Assembly: GCA_902496115.1 (NCBI GenBank)
Contig: CABUZK010000005.1
Coordinates: 1 to 64,000, forward strand
From: an uncultured Collinsella sp.
GTDB taxonomy: Bacteria > Actinomycetota > Coriobacteriia > Coriobacteriales > Coriobacteriaceae
Reading direction: 5' to 3'
DNA length: 64,000 nucleotides
Positions 18,847-25,949 of the stretch are shown piece after piece. The notes under the pieces were generated by a model, which did no database searches, was not told the DNA's origin, and was given only the letters and a program-made list of their open reading frames with translations. Position numbers and translations under genes: made by a program. Within the stretch, counting starts at the first letter, position 1; every line of letters starts with the position of its first letter.

Positions 18847-18875
18847 GGCCACATGCCACCAAGGAGAACCTCCCC

Positions 18876-19976
18876 ATGCACAACAAGCGCGTGCTCGTCG
18901 CCATGAGCGGCGGCGTCGATTCCAGCGTGACCGCGTACCTGCTCAAAAGCCAGGGCTACGAATGTGTCGGTGCCACCATGCGCCTCACCTGCCCCGCGCC
19001 CGATCCCGTCACGGGCATGAGCAAAGTCGACAGCGACATCGCCGATGCAAAGGCCGTCGCCGAGCGCCTGGGGATACCCCACCATGTGCTCGACCTGCAG
19101 CAAACCTTCGACCACGACGTTATCGAGCGCTTCGTGACTGCCTACCAGGAGGGGCTGACGCCCAACCCATGCATCATCTGCAACCGCCATATTAAGTTTG
19201 GCGCGTTGCTCGATGCGGCGCTGGACATGGGCTGCGGCTACATCGCCACAGGTCACTACGCCAAAACGAGTCAGGCGCCCGACGGCACCTGGCAGCTGCA
19301 CCGCGGCGAGGACTCCAAAAAGGACCAGAGCTACTTTTTGTATTCGCTCACGCAGGAGCGTCTGGCGCACACGATTTTTCCGCTGGCAGGCTTGGACAAA
19401 GAGCGCGACGTGCGCCGCATTGCCGCCGAGCAGGGCTTCATAAACGCCAAGAAAGCCGAGAGCGAGGATATCTGCTTTATCGCGGACGGCGACTATGCGG
19501 GCTATATCGAGCGCCGCTGCGGACATGCCGCCGAGCCGGGCGATATTGTATGGCGCGACGGCAGCGTGGTCGGACGCCATAACGGCGCGCTGCGCTATAC
19601 CATCGGCCAGCGCAAGGGCCTGGGCGTCGCGATGGCGCATCCCGTGTACGTAACGGGCGTCGATGCCGCCAACAACATTGTGCATTTGGGCGAGGCCGAG
19701 GACCTGACGGCCACAGCGCTCACGGCCAATGACTGGATCTGGAGCGCCCCCGCCGACCGCATGGAGGCAGAGCTCACGTCCGGCGGCATTCGCGTGGGCG
19801 CCAAGTACCGCTACCGTCAAAAGGACCAGGCAGCAACCCTTACACGTGGCGCCGACGGGCAAATGCTGCTGACTTTTGACGAACCGCAGCGAGCCATCGC
19901 CCCCGGCCAGGCAGTCGTTATCTACCGCGGCGACGTCGTCTTGGGCGGCGGCACCGTGACCGGCGCCATCAAATAA
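18876..19976 (+). CDS. mnmA: tRNA 2-thiouridine(34) synthase MnmA
   Basis: Thiolates U34 of Lys, Glu and Gln tRNAs using ATP and a persulphide relay; 366 residues, the usual length. The N-terminal PP-loop is VLVAMSGGVDSSVTAYLL. Catalytic cysteines are in NPCIICNRHIKF (about residue 95) and SEDICFI (about residue 200). GHYAKT and KDQSYFLYSL match the family. The start is set by AAGGAG at 18861. Placement next to cysK fits a shared sulphur theme, since MnmA needs sulphur from a cysteine desulphurase. Confidence 0.97.
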   Translation: MHNKRVLVAMSGGVDSSVTAYLLKSQGYECVGATMRLTCPAPDPVTGMSKVDSDIADAKAVAERLGIPHHVLDLQQTFDHDVIERFVTAYQEGLTPNPCIICNRHIKFGALLDAALDMGCGYIATGHYAKTSQAPDGTWQLHRGEDSKKDQSYFLYSLTQERLAHTIFPLAGLDKERDVRRIAAEQGFINAKKAESEDICFIADGDYAGYIERRCGHAAEPGDIVWRDGSVVGRHNGALRYTIGQRKGLGVAMAHPVYVTGVDAANNIVHLGEAEDLTATALTANDWIWSAPADRMEAELTSGGIRVGAKYRYRQKDQAATLTRGADGQMLLTFDEPQRAIAPGQAVVIYRGDVVLGGGTVTGAIK

Positions 19977-19990
19977 CAGCACTCCTCGAT

Positions 19991-20059
19991 AAGTTGCGGT
20001 GAAATAGGGACTGTTTAAGCGTTTCAAGCCGCTAAACAGTCCCTATTTCACCGCAACTT
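19991..20059. repeat. Palindromic repeat, copy B (upstream of hipA-like gene)
   Basis: Perfect 27-bp inverted repeat with a 15-nt loop; the arms begin AAGTTGCGGTGAAATAGGG (19991-20017 and 20033-20059). It is preceded by TAACAGCACT, as is copy C at the other end of the hipA-like gene. It lies 14 bp after mnmA and may also terminate that transcript. Confidence 0.95.
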
Positions 20060-20060
20060 T

Positions 20061-20113
20061 GTTAAGTATTATGATGTTTGTGCTTGCTATATTTAACGAT
20101 TAGAATACTTAAC
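20061..20113 (+). promoter_or_regulatory. Promoter and candidate operator of the hipA-like gene
   Basis: GTTAAGTATT at 20061-20070 and its exact complement AATACTTAAC at 20104-20113 flank an extended -10 (TGCTATATT, 20085-20093). This is a natural layout for autorepression by the helix-turn-helix at the N-terminus of the encoded protein. Confidence 0.6.
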
Positions 20114-20128
20114 GAGGTGATGCAGCAG

Positions 20129-21502
20129 ATGAGTACTTCCAACTATATAACCATGGGTGACGCCGCGCGCCTGCTGGGCGTTACGAAGGCCCGTATATCG
20201 CAACTGGCTGCATCGGGAACGCTCGCGTTCGATATCGTCGGTGGGCGGAAAATGGTTCAGTACGATTCCGCGATTGGTTATCAAAAGGTCCGTAAGCGTG
20301 GGCGCCGTCCCGCAGCTGACGTAGGGCGCAAGTTCACGTTGATGTCAGCCGACCACGAGGTCGCGCATGTCTCGTTTGATCCAACGCGCGAGTTTTCCTT
20401 TGAAATTGCCGAAATACTCGATGCACGAAGGATGCCGTTTGGCACGTGCTCGAGTTCTTCTCCAACGGTGAATAAACGAGCGCTCAACACGTGGTGGAGC
20501 CACCGGTCGGTGCCCGACGTCCGCCCCGGACTCATCTCGCGCTATCGCGAGCTGGGAATTGACAGCGGAATTGAAGTGCCCGTTCGTTGCCTGGGTTTTT
20601 CGCTTTCGGATTGCTATTGGCTAAGACCGGTCGACTGCGATGGACTCGATTGGCAGCACCTCAATTACTTCGAAAACGATTTTGAACGGTCGGCACCCGA
20701 GCATCGTTCAGGCTGGCTTGAGGGCATCGGACTCAAAAATCCTGACAATACGTCCGAGGGTGAGCTCCCCAAATCTTGGATGATCCGCAATGGTGTTCGC
20801 ATCCTGGTCAAAGGATGCGGAATGGACGATCAGCGACCGTTTAACGAGGCGGTTGCAACAGCTCTACATCGGCGTCTGCTATCCAAAGGTGAGTTTGTTC
20901 CCTATACGGTCGAGCGCATGTTCGACGGGCCCGTATGCCTATGCGATGACTTTCTTAATGGCCGTGAGGAATACGTGCCGGCCGCTTATATCAGGGACGC
21001 ACTCGGTGGCCAGCGAGGAAACTCAACATACGATCGATACTGTCGCTATCTTGGCAGACACGGGGCTGACGAAGCCGCGGTAAGAAAATCCATGTCGCAG
21101 ATGATTGTCTGCGATGCCCTCCTGGCCAACAGCGACCGCCACTGGCGAAACTTCGGCATCATCCGCAATGTCGACACGCTGGAAATGCGGCCTGCACCGC
21201 TGTTCGATAGTGGCAATTGCCTGTGGTACAACGTGCCAACCGCCGTGCTCGTTGCCGGGGAGTTTGGATTTGCCGCCAAACCGTTTGGTCCAGATCCTTC
21301 CGCTCAGCTAGCATTTGCTGACTCGCTCGATTGGTTCGATGCGTCGCATCTCGATGGGTTCGTCGACGAGGCAGTCGAAATCCTCTCACAAAGCGCATGG
21401 GCAACAGCAGGCAATCGCCTCAAGGCCATCCGCCGCGGTCTCGAGCGCCGCATGATAGAGGTAAGCGCCGCCGTTGAGGTACTACGTCACGTGCAGAGAT
21501 AA
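20129..21502 (+). CDS. HTH-HipA-like kinase fusion protein
   Basis: A protein of 457 residues. Residues 1-55 form an excisionase/MerR-type DNA-binding module (ITMGDAARLLGVTKARISQLA). The C-terminal part is a HipA-like kinase: KSWMIRNGVRILVKGCG (ATP-lysine region), FNEAVATAL, the catalytic NSDRHWRNFGIIRN and the metal-binding PLFDSGNCL. HipA kinases phosphorylate translation factors and are usually paired with an HTH antitoxin HipB; here the HTH is in the same chain and no partner gene is seen. I chose the ATG at 20129 because GAGGTG is 9 nt upstream. The gene is bounded by two copies of the same palindrome. Confidence 0.8.
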   Translation: MSTSNYITMGDAARLLGVTKARISQLAASGTLAFDIVGGRKMVQYDSAIGYQKVRKRGRRPAADVGRKFTLMSADHEVAHVSFDPTREFSFEIAEILDARRMPFGTCSSSSPTVNKRALNTWWSHRSVPDVRPGLISRYRELGIDSGIEVPVRCLGFSLSDCYWLRPVDCDGLDWQHLNYFENDFERSAPEHRSGWLEGIGLKNPDNTSEGELPKSWMIRNGVRILVKGCGMDDQRPFNEAVATALHRRLLSKGEFVPYTVERMFDGPVCLCDDFLNGREEYVPAAYIRDALGGQRGNSTYDRYCRYLGRHGADEAAVRKSMSQMIVCDALLANSDRHWRNFGIIRNVDTLEMRPAPLFDSGNCLWYNVPTAVLVAGEFGFAAKPFGPDPSAQLAFADSLDWFDASHLDGFVDEAVEILSQSAWATAGNRLKAIRRGLERRMIEVSAAVEVLRHVQR

Positions 21503-21515
21503 CAGCACTGCCCCC

Positions 21516-21586
21516 TAAGTTGCGGTGAAATAGGGACTGTTTTCGCATTTAAAACGCTTAAACAGTCCCTATTTCACCGCAACTTA
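21516..21586. repeat. Palindromic repeat, copy C (downstream of hipA-like gene)
   Basis: Inverted repeat with 27-bp arms (21516-21542 and 21560-21586), again built on AAGTTGCGGTGAAATAGGG and preceded by TAACAGCACT. It is direct in orientation to copy B and differs only in loop and flanks. It separates the convergent hipA-like and M42 genes. Confidence 0.95.
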
Positions 21587-21637
21587 CAGAGGGCGGCCTC
21601 GGTCGGTACTGCTGTGTCAGCCGAGGCCGCTGCATCG

Positions 21638-22666
21638 TTAGCGCTGAACGTAGGCGCGAACCAGTTCAAAGGTGTTGCGCACGCCGTCGATGTGGCTGCG
21701 CTCGTAGTTGTGGCTCGCGTACACGCCGGGGCCGATCAGGCCGTGACGAATATCGTAGCCGGCAGAGAGCGTGGCCTCGACGTCCGAGCCGTAATGCGGG
21801 TACACGTCGATGGCGTAATCGAGCTCGAGCTCGCGCGCGATGTTGGACAGCGTGGTCACCAGGTCGTAGTTGTAGGGGCCACCCGAATCCTTAGCGCAAA
21901 TCGAAACCATGCGCTCGGTGCAGCCCAGGTCGTCGCCCACGCAGCCCATGTCCACGCTGATCATCTCGCGCGTGTCGGCCGGCACGAAGGCGCCGCCGTG
22001 GCCGACCTCCTCGTACACGGTAAAGAGCAGCGACACCTTGCGCGAAAGCGACACCTCGCCGTCAGCAACGGCGCGGGCCAGACCCAGCAGAATCGACGCC
22101 GACAGTTTGTCATCCAGGAAGCGGCTCTTGATGTAGCCGCTCTCCGTCACCGTGGTACGCGGATCCATAGCGATGATGTCGCCGGTCTGAATGCCCAGCT
22201 CAAGCACATCGTCCTTGCTATCGACGTTCTCGTCGAGCAAGATCTCCATGTTCTTCTCGATGGTCTTGACCGGCTCATCGGCCACATGCGCCGAAGGCTC
22301 GGTATTGAGGACCACGCCCGTGTAGACATTGCCGTCACGCGTGTAGACGGTGCAGTTCTCGCCATCGGCCGTGGACCACTGGTGCCCGCCAAGCGTCGTG
22401 GGACGCAGGCGACCATTGTCCTTAATGGAGCGCACCATGGCGCCCAGGGTATCGACATGGCTCGCCAATACGAGCGGCTCGCCCTCGCCACCAAGCTCAA
22501 CCAGTACGTTGCCCTTATTGGAGCGCTCGGGCCCAAAGCCCATATCGCGCAACGTCTCCATCAGATAGTCAGTCGCCACACGGGTATAGCCCGTAGGCGA
22601 AGCAATCGAGGTAAGCGCCTTCAACTGGTCAGTAATATAGGAGAGCGTAGAATCCATCTTGGACAC
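21638..22666 (-). CDS. M42 family metallopeptidase
   Basis: A glutamyl aminopeptidase/endoglucanase-type (M42) di-metal hydrolase of about 342 residues. Metal and catalytic motifs are in order: LASHVDTLGAMV, FLDDKLSAS, the catalytic pair in YEEVGHGG, ISVDMGC and the last His in HNYERSH. The GTG at 22666 is the best start because AAAGGG lies 8 nt upstream; the ATG at 22657 is a close alternative. Upstream in-frame codons reach 22822 but overlap nothing conserved. It probably degrades peptides in the cytoplasm. Confidence 0.9.
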   Translation of the reverse strand: MSKMDSTLSYITDQLKALTSIASPTGYTRVATDYLMETLRDMGFGPERSNKGNVLVELGGEGEPLVLASHVDTLGAMVRSIKDNGRLRPTTLGGHQWSTADGENCTVYTRDGNVYTGVVLNTEPSAHVADEPVKTIEKNMEILLDENVDSKDDVLELGIQTGDIIAMDPRTTVTESGYIKSRFLDDKLSASILLGLARAVADGEVSLSRKVSLLFTVYEEVGHGGAFVPADTREMISVDMGCVGDDLGCTERMVSICAKDSGGPYNYDLVTTLSNIARELELDYAIDVYPHYGSDVEATLSAGYDIRHGLIGPGVYASHNYERSHIDGVRNTFELVRAYVQR

Positions 22667-22781
22667 CAAAGTCACCCTTTCATCTCGAATTAAACCCACA
22701 GCAACAATACCACCGCGAACCATCTTTTTACCTAGCGAGACGACCCATCGAGCTCCCCAGAACTGCGCCCGCCGAACCAAG

Positions 22782-23948
22782 TTAGGCAGCCGGGCAGATC
22801 TTCTTGAAGAGTTCGATGACATCGTCGAGCGTCGCCTCGCGCGGGTTGCCCGGGAAGCAAGCGTCGGCCATGGCGTCCTTGGCCAGAACCTCGATCTCGT
22901 CAGCCTTCATGGCCTCGCAGACGTGCGTGATGTTCACGTCGGCGGAAAGCTGCTTGACGGCGGCGATAGCAGCGTCGGCAGCCTCGTCGGTGCTCATGCC
23001 CGTGGTGTCAACGCCCATGGCGACGGCGACCTTGGCCAGACGCTCGGCGCAAACCGGCTTGTTGAACTCCATGGCGATCGGCAGCAGCATGGCGCAAGCG
23101 ACGCCGTGCGGGGTGTCGTAGTGAGCAGACAGGGTATGAGCCATGGCGTGGTCGATGCCCAGGCCAACATTGGAGAAGCCCATGCCGGCGACATACTGGC
23201 CAAGAGCCATGCCCTCACGGCCGGAGCCGGGCTGGCCGGACTTGGCCTCGGCGACGGAGTCGCGCAGGTTCTCGCTAATCAGCTTAATAGCCTCAAAGTG
23301 GAACATGTCGGAGAGCTCCCAAGCGCCCTTGGTGGTGTAGCCCTCGATGGCGTGGGTCAGAGCGTCCATGCCGGTAGAGGCGGTCAGGCCGGCGGGCATG
23401 GAAGCCATCATATCGGGGTCGACGACGGCGACCTCGGGGGCGTCGTTGGTGTCGACGCACACGAACTTGCGGACCTTCTCGGGGTCGGTGATGACGTAGT
23501 TGATGGTCACCTCAGCAGCGGTACCGGCGGTCGTCGGCACGGCGATGGTGAACACGGCGTGGTTCTTAGTCGGAGCAACGCCCTCGAGGCTGCGGACATC
23601 GGCGAACTCGGGGTTGTTGATAATGATGCCGATAGCCTTAGCGGTGTCCATGGAGGAGCCGCCACCGATGGTCACGATAGCGTCAGCCTCGGCGGCCTTG
23701 AAGGCCTCGACGCCGTCCTTGACGTTCTGGATCGTGGGGTTGGGCTTAATCTCGGAGTAGAGGCTCCAAGCGATGCCGGCGGCGTCGAGCTCGTCGGTCA
23801 CCTTAGCGGTAACGCCAAACTTAACCAGATCGGGGTCGGAGCAGACGAAGATCTTCTTGTAGCCGCGACGCTGGAGCTCGCCGGGGATTTCCTTGATGGC
23901 GCCGGAACCATGATAAGAAATGGTGTTGAGAACGAAACGATTAGCCAT
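22782..23948 (-). CDS. Iron-containing alcohol dehydrogenase (FucO-like)
   Basis: Group III NAD-dependent dehydrogenase, 388 residues. The cofactor loop is IVTIGGGSSMDTAKAIG. Metal-binding residues lie in DALTHAIEGY and GLGIDHAMAHTLSAHYDTPHG. The overall sequence is closest in my memory to lactaldehyde reductase/1,2-propanediol oxidoreductase. It has a strong SD (GGGAGG). No fucose or rhamnose genes are nearby, so the physiological substrate is uncertain; ethanol or propanediol formation to recycle NAD+ in fermentation is likely. Confidence 0.93.
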   Translation of the reverse strand: MANRFVLNTISYHGSGAIKEIPGELQRRGYKKIFVCSDPDLVKFGVTAKVTDELDAAGIAWSLYSEIKPNPTIQNVKDGVEAFKAAEADAIVTIGGGSSMDTAKAIGIIINNPEFADVRSLEGVAPTKNHAVFTIAVPTTAGTAAEVTINYVITDPEKVRKFVCVDTNDAPEVAVVDPDMMASMPAGLTASTGMDALTHAIEGYTTKGAWELSDMFHFEAIKLISENLRDSVAEAKSGQPGSGREGMALGQYVAGMGFSNVGLGIDHAMAHTLSAHYDTPHGVACAMLLPIAMEFNKPVCAERLAKVAVAMGVDTTGMSTDEAADAAIAAVKQLSADVNITHVCEAMKADEIEVLAKDAMADACFPGNPREATLDDVIELFKKICPAA

Positions 23949-24179
23949 TGATAGCCTCCCATCGTGTGCGGGGCACCTATTACGCCCCGCGCTTTAAGTT
24001 CCATCCTAACGCTTTTGAAACAAAAAACGCGTGAGAACGTCAAAAGTGTTAAAGCGTTTCAACAGAATAACGGAGCCCCAGTCCTTCCCTCCCGACAGCA
24101 GCGAAGGCTAGATTATAGGAGCAATCGCCCAAAGAATACGACCGACTCAGTCTATAAATTGTTTCTGTTTTAGCAATAT
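23949..24179. promoter_or_regulatory. Upstream region of the alcohol dehydrogenase
   Basis: It contains TTAAAGCGTTTCAA at about 24049-24062, which matches 11 of 14 positions of a cre/LacI-family operator consensus, and a related AACGCTTTTGAAAC at 24009-24022. Carbon-dependent control is possible. The rest shows no gene. Confidence 0.35.
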
Positions 24180-24371
24180 ATGTTTGACAATACGTTTATA
24201 AATAGATACTTTGTAGTGAATATCATGCATGCAGCAAATAACGTCATTCATTTTGTTGGAAATTGCCCATGCGGTTATTGCAGCTGCATCTACTGCAACG
24301 TACAGCGTAATTCTCCGCACGAAGCAGAAGACGGTTCCAATTCGATCGAGGCGATGACACATGGTGGCTAG
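24180..24371 (+). CDS. Possible small Cys-rich protein
   Basis: A 63-codon frame with the cysteine-dense stretch CPCGYCSCIYC and no recognised family. It overlaps the start of the next gene by 11 nt, which could mean translational coupling, but there is no clear SD. It lies in AT-rich DNA where chance frames are less common. I regard it as doubtful. Confidence 0.25.
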   Translation: MFDNTFINRYFVVNIMHAANNVIHFVGNCPCGYCSCIYCNVQRNSPHEAEDGSNSIEAMTHGG

Positions 24372-24900
24372 TGGTCCTAAATCGAGCAAGACGGCTACAA
24401 ACGAATATCGAATCTCAATTGAAGGTAACCCTTATCCGCATGCTCTAGCTCTCATCAACCCAGCGGGAGACAACCTCAACATCAAAAGACATGGGTTCAC
24501 GGGTCCACTAGGACAGCTATTAAGTCTTAAATATACCGTTTATGACGATGCAAATGAAAAACTCTTCACTGTCGTCGACGGTGGTTTTAGCAACATGCCC
24601 AGGGTTGCGCTCATCATCGAACACAAGGAAGTTGCGGTGTTCGATTATGGTCTAAACAGACTTGAGATGAAGTGCGTAACGAACATACCGAATTACACAA
24701 TAAAAGGTAACTTCCTATTTGGAGATTACGATATATTCAGCCAACGGGAAGTGAAGCTATCTTCAGTTATCGTCCTTCAATGTGATAAACAATCGTGCTT
24801 TAGCATACAGGTTTTGGATAAAGCCGAATTAGCCGCCGCAATTGGAATACCTACAGCCATTGCCCTTCTTAGGGCTCGGATTGAAGAGCATCTCGAATAA
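24361..24900 (+). CDS. Hypothetical protein, LURP-one/Tubby-like (tentative)
   Basis: A 179-residue protein rich in beta strands. Repeated short blocks such as LSLKYTVYDDANEKLFTVVD and EHKEVAVFDYGLNRLEMK resemble the strand pattern of LURP-one-related (Tubby C-terminal-like) proteins. This is pattern recognition, not a verified match. GAGG is 9 nt before the ATG. It has much lower GC than its neighbours, suggesting transfer. Confidence 0.55.
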   Translation: MVASGPKSSKTATNEYRISIEGNPYPHALALINPAGDNLNIKRHGFTGPLGQLLSLKYTVYDDANEKLFTVVDGGFSNMPRVALIIEHKEVAVFDYGLNRLEMKCVTNIPNYTIKGNFLFGDYDIFSQREVKLSSVIVLQCDKQSCFSIQVLDKAELAAAIGIPTAIALLRARIEEHLE

Positions 24901-24917
24901 ATCGCAAAAAACAGTTC

Positions 24918-24968
24918 GTAACAACATTCAGGAGCTAGATAGTTTTTCTGGCTCCTGAATGTTGTTAC
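24918..24968. terminator. Perfect 18-bp inverted repeat between convergent genes
   Basis: GTAACAACATTCAGGAGC (24918-24935) and its exact complement (24951-24968) enclose a 15-nt loop. It is placed between the convergent LURP-like gene and YoaK and is likely a bidirectional terminator, although U-runs are weak on both sides. Confidence 0.65.
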
Positions 24969-24979
24969 AAACATGCACC

Positions 24980-25699
24980 TTAGCGCTTAAGACTCGCGGT
25001 CTGCCAGTCAGCTATGATGCGGGCCCATTTCCTGTGCAAGTCACGCTCGCGGTCGATAAACATGATGGCAAACGCGACAAACAGCAGCACGCTCGCCACC
25101 GCAATGGCGTGCAGGCCCATGCGCTCAATGCACCAATTGCCCAGCACGGCGCCAAACACAAAGGTGAAGATCACGCCAAAGTACAGCAGGCCGTTTTCCA
25201 AAAAGCCGCGCTTATGGGTGATGATGTAGTCGTCCACGTTTTGCAAGGCATTACGGAGGTTGCCGATGCACATAGTCGTGGCGATGCCGTGACCGTGGAT
25301 CTTGCGGAAGCTCTCGACCTGCATACCGCAGGCAAATGAGGTGAGGCAGTTGGCGAGCAGGTTGAAATCGCCGCCCGGGATAAAGCTCACGCCCAGCAAG
25401 ATAACGGCTTCAAAGAACACCGTCACCTGACGCCAGTGGATCACGCTGCCAAACCGCTCGTGTACCAGATCGGCAAGCATAATACCCACGGCAAACGACA
25501 CCACAGGGAAGAAGTAGCGCCCCGCAAGTGCCCAGTTGCCCTCCGAGATGCTCACGCCCACCAGCAAGATGTTGCCCGTCTGCGCGTTGGCGAAAACATG
25601 GTCGCGCCCAATGTACGAATACACGTCCATAAAGCCACCGGCGAGCGCCAAGATGATGCCCAGCTCAATAGACTCCGATATCTGTTTGGCACGCTGCAT
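24980..25699 (-). CDS. YoaK family (DUF1275) membrane protein
   Basis: A 239-residue protein with six to seven hydrophobic helices. The family signature GGFMDVYSYIGRDHVFANAQTGN opens the first loop, and ANCLTSFACGMQ and NLRNAL follow. The function is unknown. I placed the start at 25699 (MQRAKQIS) after GGAGGATGCACG; an upstream extension in frame has no SD and would overlap the ygiQ promoter. Confidence 0.9.
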   Translation of the reverse strand: MQRAKQISESIELGIILALAGGFMDVYSYIGRDHVFANAQTGNILLVGVSISEGNWALAGRYFFPVVSFAVGIMLADLVHERFGSVIHWRQVTVFFEAVILLGVSFIPGGDFNLLANCLTSFACGMQVESFRKIHGHGIATTMCIGNLRNALQNVDDYIITHKRGFLENGLLYFGVIFTFVFGAVLGNWCIERMGLHAIAVASVLLFVAFAIMFIDRERDLHRKWARIIADWQTASLKR

Positions 25700-25877
25700 C
25701 GTCGTGCATCCTCCTTGTTGACGACTCTCTCGTGCGTTGGCGGAAACATAGCCGCCGTTCATACTGTAACCCATTGACAACATGGCGTGCGCGCGAGACG
25801 GGTTCTCCAGCGCGCAGATACACAGTCTGGAAACAAACAGCGGGCGCGGCGCCGACACCCGACGCCTCATGTACTCC

Positions 25878-25918
25878 ACCAGTCTTTTTAGCCCCGTCCC
25901 AAAAAGACTGGTTACAAT
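25878..25918 (+). promoter_or_regulatory. Hairpin-containing promoter of the YgiQ gene
   Basis: ACCAGTCTTTTT (25878-25889) and AAAAAGACTGGT (25901-25912) form a perfect 12-bp inverted repeat directly abutting a -10-like TACAAT (25913-25918). A related phrase, AGTCTTTTTGGGAC followed by GTCAAAAAG, is found at 6865-6888 upstream of dnaE, so this too may be a dispersed element. Confidence 0.5.
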
Positions 25919-25949
25919 TACGTGCAGCATACAAACACCGGGAGGGATC

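Noticed and set aside
22667..22822. N-terminal extension of the M42 peptidase
   Set aside because: Extra 52 residues are Arg-rich and unlike the family; the SD before GTG 22666 fits better.
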